From: Acanthochlamys bracteata
Taxonomy: Eukaryota; Streptophyta; Magnoliopsida; Pandanales; Velloziaceae
Length of the DNA stretch: 64,000 nucleotides
Direction of reading: 5' to 3'
Assembly (NCBI GenBank): GCA_019914995.1
Contig: CM034132.1
Coordinates: 2,048,501 to 2,112,500, forward strand
Shown: piece by piece, positions 28,073 through 38,949 of the stretch
How the letters are laid out: each line of letters begins with the position of its first letter
Numbering within the stretch: position 1 is the first letter of the stretch
The notes under the pieces: generated by a model
Databases searched by the model: none
Told to the model about the DNA's origin: nothing
Seen by the model: only the letters and a program-made list of their open reading frames with translations
Made by a program: the position numbers and the translations under genes

Positions 28073-29627
28073 AGCATGCATATTGAGGTCTTCAGTTACT
28101 GATTAGGATTGGATTCCTTTCTCGTCTATGAGTGCCTTGTCATGACTAGACTCTTGCAATAGATCCTAGCCTCCTGAATATGTACAATGGATATTTCCTC
28201 AAGCTGTACAATCTCTGGTCTTGTTTCATTGCTCTGTACAAAAATCATCGATGTATGAATTGAATTGGATTAAGAACCTTTTGTGAAGAGATGCACTATA
28301 TGCTCTTCAGCTTGTATTTTTGCTGGGCCTTCTGATTTAAATGAGAAGTAAATGCATTATATCTTGTATAACAAATGGTAAGTTTGTGGAAAGCATTGGT
28401 GAGGTTGAAAAGTGAATCAGCTAGAAATGCATAAAAGTGAGCTTCCGAAATTATGAGATGACATAACCTCTCTATTCAAGGCTGATAAAAGAAGAACAAG
28501 ATAATTTACCAGCTTCATGATTTATTGACTTTATGCCCAATTGTAACCTTGTTCTAGCAGACTCTTATTAGAGTCTGTGTTTGTGAAAGGCATCTTGTCA
28601 TTGTCTGGGTTACAAAATGGAGAATACTACTATCTGGATCAAGAGAACAAAAAACATCTGCAGGCTAGATGTTTAGATTCCAGTTGGGAAACAGGTTTTT
28701 ACTGAGAATTCTCAAGGTGCAAGGCTTTCCGCAAGAACAAGGAGACTGGACTAGGAAAGGGACCTCCAAGAAATCTCAAGGTTTGGATGTAATTAGAAGT
28801 TTCATATGATAGCTATCGTCATGACACAGGTGAGCTCTTTTGATTAGATTCCGTAACGCATTTTGGCTATAGTCTGGTCTGTCTTTCTAACCACCTGCAA
28901 GGTGCTCAACAAAATGCTTCTTCTGTTTGTGGTAACTTGATACAGTGCACTTATATATGAGTCTGGATATGTTTCAAGAAATTTAACTGAATAGGTTGCA
29001 AATTTTGACGGATACGTGAAAGCAAGATCGAGCTACCAATATGTCATTCATGCACATAATTTAATGTTGCTTGGAGAAAGCAATCTTTCTCTTTACTTCT
29101 CTTGGCTTGCTTGAATTTCCCTTCCTACTTCGTATGATGTAAACTGTTTGACTATTGGCTGAAACAGATCCAATATACACATTTATCTCAAAATGCCATA
29201 CTAAGACCTTTTTACCTCGTCTGATGCTGGCACTTTTGGTTGAAGCTACTAGCTAGTTCAGGTTGATGAAGACTGATAAAATACGGACATGGTAATTTGC
29301 AAACAATCTCAAGCAGTGGAGCCAATGGCAACTGCTGAACTCGGTACTTTCTCCTGCTGCCTTTACTCATTCTTTTGGCCTTGAAGCTGCTCTCCGAGCT
29401 CGAAACTGGTTACTGGGCCTGAAGACTTACGATCATTTATAGGTTCAAGCCCTGGAGAACACCGGCAGTTTCTTTCTCCTGTTTGTATTTTCTGTTAAAA
29501 GTCACCTGACCAAGAAACAAGAAAGGATCTTCCTCACAAAAATCACCACTTGTGACAGTAGGAGCATCTGTGTTCGTGGAAATCCCATTGCTGAAAGTTT
29601 TGACGGCCACTATTTTGGTCATCTGAA

Positions 29628-30008
29628 ATGTGTTCTTCCATCACGCCCCTCTCTTTGGCCTTCCATGCTGCTTCTAGTATTCAATACTACTACATCTCAG
29701 AGGGCTTTCATGTTCATAACATTGCGAGGTATTTTATCAGCCGTAATGAGGTTAAACTTGCTCTGACCACTAGGAACTTCAGTGATGCAGCATCAGATTG
29801 CTCCTGTTGCAGAAAGATGTCGAAGAATTGGATGGATAGACCTGTTCATGATGCACGCCAGACCCCTACAGGGTTGTCATGCATCTTCGTTTTCGAGACC
29901 CTTTTGCTCATGAAGACAAGAGCAGATTTTCATATTCATCTATGTAAAATTCCGTCAATTCTACTGTTTCTTTTCTTTTTCTTAATTTACTGTATGACTA
30001 CTTGTTGA
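29628..30008 (+). CDS. Unrecognised 126-codon open reading frame
   Basis: An ATG-initiated frame reading MCSSITPLSLAFHAASSIQY ends in a hydrophobic stretch (PSILLFLFFFLIYC). It has no recognised domain, and its cysteine cluster CSCC has no obvious meaning. The hydrophobic end comes from a T-rich run. It may be chance; it is listed because it is among the longer intergenic frames. Confidence 0.15.
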   Translation: MCSSITPLSLAFHAASSIQYYYISEGFHVHNIARYFISRNEVKLALTTRNFSDAASDCSCCRKMSKNWMDRPVHDARQTPTGLSCIFVFETLLLMKTRADFHIHLCKIPSILLFLFFFLIYCMTTC

Positions 30009-30302
30009 AAAACTTATTCCATCATATAAGAAACACTGTGAAGTTCTTTCTTTATGGCTTCTCCAGTACCTAAAGGAGTCTTTGGTAATGAGTAGCTTTA
30101 GGGGCGTCAAGGAATGTTTTTGAAATGAAACTTTTATAGAATAAAAATATTTTTATTTTTTAAAAAATAAATTATATTTTTTTATCTAAAAAATAATAAA
30201 AATAATCAGTAAAAAAATTTTATTATGTTAAATTTTTTTATTTTTTTTAAATTTTTATGAACTTTTATGAACTAAACATGTCTTTAGTACTTCGCAACTT
30301 CT

Positions 30303-30335
30303 ATGGGCCTTTAATAAGCCCATTAAAAGCCCAAC
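30303..30335 (+). promoter_or_regulatory. Site II (TGGGCY) cluster upstream of COQ3
   Basis: TGGGCC, then AGCCCA twice (reverse-strand TGGGCT), lie within 33 bp, about 65-95 bp upstream of the COQ3 start codon. Site II elements are bound by TCP factors and are common in plant genes for mitochondrial and growth functions, which fits COQ3. The motifs are seen; function is inferred. Confidence 0.55.
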
Positions 30336-30397
30336 GAGCGATACTGGTTACACACTTGCACTTGAGCGATTGTTCTGATTTCCTCACCGTGTCAAAA

Positions 30398-31414
30398 ATG
30401 GCGCGGCGATCACTGCATCTCTGCCGCGATCTCTATAAAACCCAAGCATCTCTCTCCATTCTTCCTCATTTACTTCGCCGGAGAAATTTCTCCGCTCCGC
30501 CGCCACCGCCGTTAGCTTCTAATAGTTCTCCTTCTCCTCCGCCGTCGCTCGCCGGAGACTCGATCTCTCCTGATCCCTCTTCGGTTCGCTCTTCACTTAA
30601 AGACGATGAGGTCTCCAAGTTCGCTGCTATTGCAGAAACGTGGTATCTTATTTTCTTTTCACTCTCTCGTATTTTGTTGTTTGTAGAATCCAGCTGTTGA
30701 TTGATGTTTTAAATTATTTTTAATTTGATTTTGAAACAGGTGGAATTCAGAAGGCCCGTTCAAGCCTCTGCATCATTTGAATCCTACTCGAATCTCTTTC
30801 ATCCGTTCAGCTCTTTGCAGACATTTCGGGTATAATATCTTTTATTTATGTTAACTTTGAGTTTGAGTGAGTGAATTTTATTTTGGATAACGCCAGCTTC
30901 TCGAAATTTTGAAATTGAGTGAGAAACTGTAGATTACGATTTTCAAGTTAGTTTATGGTTCTCGTAATGCTGCTTAGTTTTTTTCTTTTCTGCCTCTTCT
31001 GTATTTTGGTTTTGTTATAACATGAGCCTTCTGCAGGAGAGATTTGTATTCTCCTCGTCCATTCGAGGGGTTGAGGTTCATTGATGTTGGTTGCGGAGGT
31101 GGAATACTGTCAGAGGTATGCTTATGTTATAAGTACAATGATATCATTGTTAATGATCATGGCTTTTGTTTTTTTAAATAAATCGCAACTTCACTATAGT
31201 TTCAAACATATGAGCCATATGCTAAGCTATTATTATAAATGATAAGCTAATAGGATAATTTTAGGTTGTCAGCTATGGCATACTAACTTAAAATTAGGTG
31301 TTGTTGTGTTCTATCTTCTTCTTCAACCAAGTCTAGTTCCACTAAGTGGGCTTGAGGATCAGCTATGTGGAAGAATCCACACAGTAGGAGTTTGCTTTCA
31401 GGTTATGCCTTGTC

Positions 31415-31482
<68 letters not shown>

Positions 31483-31896
31483 ATAGGCACTCCATCGGTT
31501 TTTTCGGCCATATTTGGCTGGAGAGATCTTCAAATCCGATCTTCACCGTTGGATATGTAGAACTATGAGTTAGAAACATACTTACCAAATTTCAGTTCAA
31601 TCGGACCACGAATCGACCTTCATCCGGCCATTTGATCAAGATGACTCAAAAACAAAAAATATATATTTTGTCAACTTTTACTATTTGAGTCATCTTGATC
31701 AAGTGGCCGGATGAAGGTCGATTCGTGGTCCGATTGAACTGAAATTTGGTAAGCATGTTTCCGACTCATAGCTCTACATATCCAACGGTGAAGATCGGAT
31801 TTGGAGGTCTCTCCGGCCAAATATGGCCGGAAAAACCGATGGAGTGCATATAGCACATCGAGTGCCTATATCCTATCCCTATATATATGTATGTAT

Positions 31897-31936
<40 letters not shown>

Positions 31937-34900
31937 GTGTGTGTATTGGTTGCAGATCTCGTTCTGATTGTGCAGAATACCATTTCTGTTAGATTAGGCT
32001 AAAAGGTTTTCTAGGAAATGCCTTGATAAGTAGAGAAAAATAGACGCTTGTGTTGGTTTCGGTCAATATCTGAATGCCTACTAATTGTATTACTCTTTTT
32101 CTTCTCCTAATTGCATTTCTTTAGACCATTCTTATTTTATATGAAAATTTTTAATGTATTTACTGTAATGCAATACTTCTTGCATGTTTTCTTACAGCCG
32201 CTTGCTCGACTTGGGGCCAACGTAACCGGAATTGATGCTGTGGAAAAAAATGTGAAGATTGCTTCTGTTCATTCGGTAAGGGTTACTTTTATTCTAAAGG
32301 AGAAATGTGCTTGATTATATATCTTGGTCATAATGGTGAGTCATTACCAACTTTATATCTTGCTTTATAGCTCATTAGTAGATATAATATGCTTTCACCC
32401 TCATCTTCCAAACCATTAATGCCTTTTGCATCTAGCTGCAATGTTCATTATCAGTAAATTGTTACCCACACAGTTCTTTTAAACAAAGCATTGTCCAACC
32501 AAACTAGTCATATATCATATATAACTGCTTTTCTCATTTAAAGATCAATTCTCCATATTTCCTCTTCATTGTCTCCCAGTGACTTCAGTACACAACTATG
32601 AGAACTAAAGAGGATTACCTATCTACTTTCTTCTTCGAATCGTAGTATTTATTTGATTGTAGATTAAAATATCTACGTATACGCAGAATACTCGTAAAAG
32701 TCAACTGTAAATTAAACCATCTGAAACAACAAACAAATGCTATTTTACTCATCCAGAAGCGAATTATCCATGCCTTCTCTTCATTGTCTCCGGTGGAATT
32801 GCTCTGTTGCAATTACAAGAACTAAATACGTTAAGCTCTGCAACAGCAATTAAGGGCGTGTTTCAAGTGAGTGGAACTCCACTTTTTTCCGCCAGAATTG
32901 GAGTTCCACTCACTTCCTTTGTTTCAATTGCAAATAGAACTGGAAACTCGAGTTTCCAGTTCTATACAAGTGGAACTTAAGTTCCACTATATTTCTTTTT
33001 TTCAATTCACTTCCAACCCACTTCAACAATCAATTAAAACATAAAAACTAAACTCCACTTCCAACTTATTTTTCAAGAAACTCCACTTTCTATTTTTCAC
33101 TTTCACGTAACTCAGTTACGAGCATTTGAAACACGCCCTAACCTTTTTTCACTAGATGGGGTCGCCAACATGTTCCTTTCATGCCATTGTACTCTTTTGT
33201 AAGCAATTTCTTCAGTCTATCCACCAATAAGAAATTACCTATTTAGAGAACGAAATTGAGGTGGGCTGTGCATAGGATAGAAGAGCAAGACATAACGTAA
33301 TTTTAGAGGAATTCTCTAAGAAAAAAAGGTTATTTTAGTAAAAGCTTTTAACATAAGGGTAATCGTGGAAGAAGACTTCCATTCTAAGGGTAATTTTGAA
33401 AAAAAAAACCTTGTAATTCAAGGGTAATTGTGGAACATAGCTTGCAAATTCGCAGTAGTGTAGAATCTGTAGAGAATGAAGAAGACTAATTTTCGTATAA
33501 GATTTGATGTGTAAAGCTGCTTATTCAGGAAAGGCCTTTTCCTTGCTCTATATGTTGATGTTGTGACAGCATCTACCTCTGCTAATGGCAAAAGGAGAAC
33601 ATTCATAATTTCTTTTCACGAGTCAGCTGAGCAATGGGTTCCCTTTTTCTATGGATCTCTAAACTTTATATACTACTTCGAGTTGGTGTTATTGCAGGCA
33701 TTGGATCCGGAAACTTCTTCCATAGAGTATCGTTGTGCAACAGCAGGTAGTATTTTACTCTTAGGTTCTAAACTCAAGAGAAGCTTAACTTACTCTCCAT
33801 TAGTGTTTTAGGTTAATGTGATAAATGATCGTCATGTTAAACTACAAGATTAATGCACAATGGTTCTGTTCTTCTGTTACGGCTTCATGATTGGTGTTAA
33901 ATGACATTTGATTGCTCTGAAAGGGAGTTCTCCAGGTTTATCATTGTCATTTTACTTGCTAGTTTATCATTACATTCAAGATATTGTCTATAGGTAAGTC
34001 GTAGGTGATTGTTACTGCAGTGTCGAAAATCATTCATTCGAGAATCATGAGCATCTGAGTATGTCAGGTTTCATCTATGGCTATCTCCAAGACAGATTTT
34101 ACCTGAAAGACTGGTCAGAATCTAGCTAAAGTTAAGAAGTTAAGACATGGATATCATGATCCAGCCTTGAAGTGATTGACGTAGTGGGGATTGTCTAGAT
34201 CATATGTTTCTTTAGAATGAGAAATAAGTAAAAGAAACATGAAGCTACCTTAATGACTCATTGATGAAACTATGCTTAGAACAAGGTAATTTAATCGGTT
34301 TGAAGAATATCCAGTTCTAATAACCAAGTAGCTTTGAAAGATATATCTCGAAAATTTGAAGAAAACTACACTAAGCTAGTAGCAACCTAACCGTGAGCAA
34401 GCAGTAATTAGTTAATACTTGCTTACTGTTTCTCTTTTAAAGAATACTCGATGAAATCTATGAGTGAAGGTGGTTGTTGCTGCAGTATGTTAGGATGCAA
34501 TAGAAATGCTACATTTCTAGATTTCCATCTTGATCATGGATTTTTATGGGTTACTCTAAACCATATTTGGAACTGATTTTCTGCCGGTGGACAGAGAAAT
34601 TGGTGGAAGAAAATAAGAAGTTTGATGCTGTGATTTCTCTTGAGGTATGCTATGACGTCAGTTTCTTTGGACTTGTTTATAATATTTATACCCAATCATG
34701 GATATTAAATATTTTTAGTGCTTCTTTTCTCAGTATTTTGCCCAAGTGCGTCTACTTTCTTTCCGAAAACTAATTTAGTTTGAGACCATAAATTATTGAG
34801 TTTTAGGTTTTTTCTTTAGTGTTACCTCTTCATTTGCAGGTGATTGAGCATGTTGCGGATCCATCTGATTTTTGCAAATCCCTGTCTGCGCTAACAGTTG

Positions 34901-35652
34901 ATGGTGGAGGTGTTGTGATATCCACCATCAACCGTTCCATGAGATCATATGCTACTGCAATTGTTGCTGCTGAATATCTGCTTAATTGGGTACGCCCGTG
35001 ATTTAGCATGGTACTTGAAACTGTCATTGCTTTGAAAATGCTTAAGAGTAATGCTAGTCCAAGACTGGAAAACTATCCAGGAAGGTAGGTCTGGTGATGA
35101 TTGCTTTATACTATATACAGTCAGCTACTTGTTTAGATTCAGCTGTATTGCTATGGTGGAGTTGATTTTTATTGAAAGGTCCTACCATAAACTTCTCCGT
35201 TGCAACTTCATGAATATACTACTACATAATTAACTCACTATTACAGCAAAATCGCATTCTGTTTGTTTGCAGCTCCTGCAACTTCAATCAATATATACAT
35301 GATTAATCACGGTTACAGCAAAATCACATCCTGATTTCTTGCAGCTCCCAAAAGGAACACATGAGTGGTCCAGCTTTCTGACTCCAGAAGAGCTAGTCCT
35401 TATTTTGCAAAGAACATCAATTTCGGTAGCATTCAGATAAACTTTTCTATACCTAAATTTACATTCGCCTGAAACATACAACGTCAAAGAATTCTTTCGA
35501 CTGGACGTTGCTAACCACAAGTTTCTTATGTTCAGGTGCAAGAAATGGCAGGCTTCGTTTACAACCCACTGACTGGAAACTGGTCTCTTTCCGATGATCT
35601 GAACGTAAACTTCATATGTTTTGGCTCCAAGGTGTCAGCTGATATCTTGTAA
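30398..35652 (+). CDS. COQ3: Ubiquinone biosynthesis O-methyltransferase, mitochondrial
   Basis: COQ3 carries out both SAM-dependent O-methylations of the ubiquinone ring on the matrix side of the inner mitochondrial membrane. Predicted exons are 30398-30642, 30740-30829, 31037-31115, 32198-32275, 33698-33746, 34595-34644, 34840-34989, 35345-35425 and 35536-35652, giving 312 aa. The N-terminus [16 protein letters not shown] with [10 protein letters not shown] is rich in Arg and lacks acidic residues, a likely mitochondrial presequence. Family signatures follow: [29 protein letters not shown], the SAM-binding [84 protein letters not shown] and [13 protein letters not shown]. Three introns carry notable insertions or duplications: a fold-back in intron 3, a MITE in intron 4 and a copied acceptor in intron 7. 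The coding frame is intact. Confidence 0.95.
31415..31479. repeat. (TA)n microsatellite
   Basis: About 60 bp of TA dinucleotides directly abut the left end of the fold-back element in COQ3 intron 3. Confidence 0.95.
31487..31847. mobile_element. Long fold-back (inverted repeat) element in COQ3 intron 3
   Basis: Two arms of about 163 bp (31487-31651 and about 31685-31847) are near-perfect reverse complements separated by a short A/T-rich loop. The left arm opens GCACTCCATCGGTTTTTTCG and the right arm closes CGGAAAAACCGATGGAGTGC. Examples of paired inner segments are GATCAAGATGACTCA with TGAGTCATCTTGATC. The transcript of this intron should fold into a hairpin of about 160 bp. The element sits between two TA-rich microsatellites, as is common for MITEs inserted in TA tracts. 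The transposon superfamily is not evident. Confidence 0.88.
31897..31945. repeat. TA/TG compound microsatellite
   Basis: TATG repeats, then (TA)n, then (TG)n lie right of the fold-back element, about 50 bp beyond its right arm. Confidence 0.9.
32854..33138. mobile_element. Tourist-like MITE in COQ3 intron 4
   Basis: The 285-bp unit has perfect 13-bp terminal inverted repeats, GGGCGTGTTTCAA on the left and TTGAAACACGCCC on the right. It is flanked by TAA on both sides (32851-32853 and 33139-33141). The 3-bp TAA duplication and GGGC ends fit PIF/Harbinger-derived Tourist MITEs. The interior repeats GTGGAACT/AGTTCCAC palindromes and has no coding capacity. Confidence 0.88.
35231..35347 (+). repeat. 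Duplicated 3' splice-site region in COQ3 intron 7
   Basis: Bases 35231-35276 and about 35303-35347 are two copies at a 72-bp offset. Both contain TTACAGCAAAATC, then a pyrimidine-rich tract, then TTGCAGCTCC. The second copy holds the acceptor that joins exon 7 to exon 8. The first copy has an equally good acceptor ending at 35270-35272, but using it would add L-L-Q-L-Q-S-I-Y-T and then an in-frame TGA. Confidence 0.8.
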
Positions 35653-36558
35653 TGTAAACCATAAATATTTTCCTAAGTAGATTTAATATGCCCTTAACAC
35701 AATAAAAGATGGTAGAATTCGGGACCTCCTCAAAATTAAAGAAGGGGTTCATCTGCTTTTTATGCCTACATAATACTTCTCTTTTGGTAATAAAAAGATC
35801 TTCTCTCGTGTCCTGCGTGGAACTCGAGATCTCAACCACCCATTGTCACCGGCTACTAGTCTCATCTCATTACTCTTCCGTCACTTTTCGTAATTTTATG
35901 GTGCGTTTGGGATTGCTTATGAAATGAAAGATATTTTAATTTTTTTTAAAAAATAAGTTTTATTTTTTTTATTTTTAAAAAAATAATAAAAATATATAAT
36001 AAAAAAATTTTATTACGTAAAATTTTTCTTAATTTTTTAAATTTTTAAATAAATTTTTTATATATTTATAAAATATGTATTAAAAATATAAAATGAAGAA
36101 AAGTTAAAAAAGAGTTTTTGGTAAGCAATCCCAAATAATGAGCAGACCTGCTTGCCTCCTTATTTACTCGATGATTCCTACCTACCGTGGAGTCGTATCG
36201 GTGTTTTTGAATTAAAAATTTTTAAAGAAAATATATTTTTATTTAAAAATAATAATGAGTAATAATAAAATTTTATTACTTAAATTTTTTAATTTTAAAA
36301 TAAATTTTATAATAAAAAATTTATTAAAAAATTTAAAAGTAAAAGTATTTTTTAGAAACGTGGATAAAGCAATTCCAAGCTTCCGTGCATGTCTGTCTCA
36401 ACATCGAAAAAAAGTTTCCAACGCGTCTTTTTTTATTTTTATTTCAAAGAACTCAGAAGCAATTCGAGGCTACCGCGTTATAACGGCTACCTTGTACCCG
36501 TTGTCTTTGTTTCTTCAAAATCTAGAAATCTCTCTTTGTTTCTTCTGTAGAAAGCGAT
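35653..36558. other. Intergenic region with two AT-rich elements
   Basis: The COQ3 3' UTR probably occupies the first 100-200 bases. A MITE with perfect inner inverted repeats lies at 35906-36135, and a second A/T-rich block follows at 36205-36355. Bases 36375-36558 hold short frames only and could be the distal promoter of the cryptic gene that follows. Confidence 0.5.
35906..36135. mobile_element. AT-rich MITE with 14-bp inverted repeats
   Basis: TTTGGGATTGCTTA at 35906-35919 is the perfect reverse complement of TAAGCAATCCCAAA at 36122-36135. The 200 bp between are long T and A runs of the dispersed family. No clear target duplication was found, so the outer limits may be a few bases wider (GTGCG precedes the left repeat). 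Confidence 0.72.
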
Positions 36559-38219
36559 ATCGTCGTCGATAGCTCGACTTCCGCGCACTCTCGTCTATCA
36601 ATTTTGACCGCACACCTCTCCCTCGCCTGCCGTCGGATCTCTCTTCATCTCCATCTCTAACGCTGTCACTTGTCTCCGTTCAAGAACTTCCTCCACCTCC
36701 TAGCAAACGCAACGGCTCGCTAACGGTCGCCGATAGTTGTACCGGCAAGATTTTTATTCGGGGTTGATCTACAGGTATAGACAAGATTATCTACGCACTT
36801 GATTTTTAGTGTATTGGGACTTGAGAGTTGAAAACTTGTAACATCTATCATTTTGATATCAGGGCAATTGGGATCCCAGCAGAGTTCTTCACGCAATTAC
36901 TTGGTTGGCTGGCTATTTAGCACGCTGGAGAGAATCTCCTGATGACCCTGACACAGATTACGCGGCCTTAGCAGGTCAGTGTCGCAAAAGAATCAAGGAC
37001 TTTAAATGTTTCCTTATCATATCAGGCTTATGGCTCAACTCTTGCATTTGCTTTTTGGCATAGAATTAATTGCATGCATAACCAACATTATAATTTAGTA
37101 ATATTTACTGATGGATGAAGGTTACCATTGCCTATATATTTTGTGTCTATTGGATCTGATATGTTTCAATATTCATACTTAAGCCTAAATGTTAATTGGG
37201 CTTATTGTTTGATTTTAAGTATATTCTAGATGCATATAGCATCTGTTCAGTCATATATGGTCCCAGCCTAGGCATGGGAGGTGGGTGGTTTGCTTGGCTG
37301 CAAGCTGCAACCTGTAAAATCCTTTTAGTTTTATGATATGGATTTTTGCAACACGGTCCATGTAGCAAGACCCGCAGGATGAGGCTAGGTTGAAGAAGAG
37401 TGTTTTATTTTTGGATGAATCATTGAGAGTGACCATTGGTTCATCTCCCTCTTTGACTCGGTGGCTATTAACTTAATCATAAACAACTGATATAATCCAA
37501 ATTATATCTGGGTTATTACCCATCCCCGTTTCCTATTTAAATCATTTGCTTTTGCAGCTTGGTTCTCTTGCAAATTTCGGGTGGCTGTCATGATAATAGT
37601 GATTTTACACCAGACACTATCCATTTTATATTTGCTACTCCAATGTCAGGTTATTTTCATCGCCTGTATGCTACTGTGTTTGTCTTTTTAATATCTAGTT
37701 GCGATTTGTCGATTAATTATCAACTAAACCTATGTATAGTTTCTTTTTTACCTGTGTGAGAGTATTTGCGAGCAACTGGGAGTTGTTTTGCCAAGATCTC
37801 TGTCGTGAGGAATTAGACTTGCATGAGTCACAGGAGGATAACATTTTTTGGAGTATTGCTATTTTATAATTTGATGGATGGTAGAATGGGCTTAAAGGGT
37901 GACAAAAATAAATAAAGTGAAAGACACCCATACAATCATTAAGCAACAAACTATCTGGACCAACCAAATATAGGATATTTGATATTGAATGCTTATCTCT
38001 GTTTCATCTGTTTTGTAGGTTATACAGGTGAATGACTTCGGCATTTATGTGCCTATAACAAAATGCACATCAGCATGTGAGACCGACAAACTAGGTGAGG
38101 TGACGGTTTCAAATGCAACAAGGAGACGGCTGGCTGGCTCCAGTGTGAAGTCACTTGTTCAACAGACGGAATCAGCTAGCATCAGCATTTGGCTATGGAT
38201 AAATAAAGCTACTCGATAA
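36559..38219 (+). CDS. Cryptic multi-exon reading frame without a start codon
   Basis: A C/T-rich leader at about 36559-36774 ends in a clean CAG/GTATAG donor. Exons 36863-36974 and 37558-37649 follow, then 38028-38219, all with GT-AG borders and compatible phase. Joined, they encode GNWDPSRVLHAITWLAGY, then LARWRESPDDPDTDYAALA, then a hydrophobic segment in FRVAVMIIVILHQTLSILYL, then VNDFGIYVPITKCTSACE to INKATR and stop. No family was recognised. The frame has no ATG: in the leader it runs back to a TAA near 36721. It could be a 5'-truncated gene, a gene with an unseen first exon, or a non-coding transcript. The phase agreement over three exons makes pure chance less likely. Confidence 0.35.
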
Positions 38220-38949
38220 AACTACATATTTAGTTTATACACACTGAAGTACTTCTAAAAGGATGCATGTATCTTTTAAACTTTTTATTCAATAATCAAA
38301 CATCCAGTTTACGGGAAACATCTCTATCAAATTTTCACTTGTGTAACGGAAGTTACTTCTTTTATTTATCAACTTTGCCAGTTTCACCTCTACAATATGG
38401 TGTAAATTTCACTACTTATTTCCTTTCATTGTGTTTAAGTTGGCCTGTCTCTTTATACAAGAATCTTAGAAATGTTTGGAGTTAACCTCGGAGTTAATTC
38501 ATGTTTTGTTTGTTGCTAATTCTTAATTGACGCGATAAGATAACAAGATGAAACCGGGTACAATAAGTTTCTTTTGTTGTTGTTATAAGCTGGACATTTT
38601 CTGTAGTTTGATTAAACATTAGTAAGCTGGTTAGAATCTTGTTAACCAAAAGCACCACCAACAACCAACAACAGAAATCACAAAAACTAACAATTGTTAG
38701 TGCATTAAGTTTCTTCTAAGAATATGATGATCCTTCTAAAACTTAAAAGGAGGAACCACGGCACGGGAAGAAAGTGAAATCCAGATTAACAAAATCACAA
38801 ACGAGCAAGCTTATAGCTTTTGTCTGAAAAACAAAACCTTGACACAATAACTTTTGCTAATTTCTGCTACATTAATGTCTTAGATGTAACAACAACATTA
38901 ATTCTTTCCTCTTTCTTTGGTATCAAACTCTGAGTATTGATCAGTTGAC
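38220..38949. other. Intergenic region between convergent genes
   Basis: No gene was seen. Bases 38640-38949 probably include the 3' UTR of the minus-strand NIP gene, which ends at 38950. Confidence 0.5.

Larger units (their letters stand above)
28073..30397. other. Intergenic region downstream of RAB2
   Basis: Bases 28073-28400 are probably the RAB2 3' UTR. The next 1.7 kb is less AT-rich than other intergenic DNA here. It contains a 126-codon frame at 29628-30008 (+) and a 61-codon frame at 29437-29622 (-), neither of a family I know; a decayed gene is possible. Bases 30105-30260 are an A/T-rich dispersed-family block. Confidence 0.4.
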
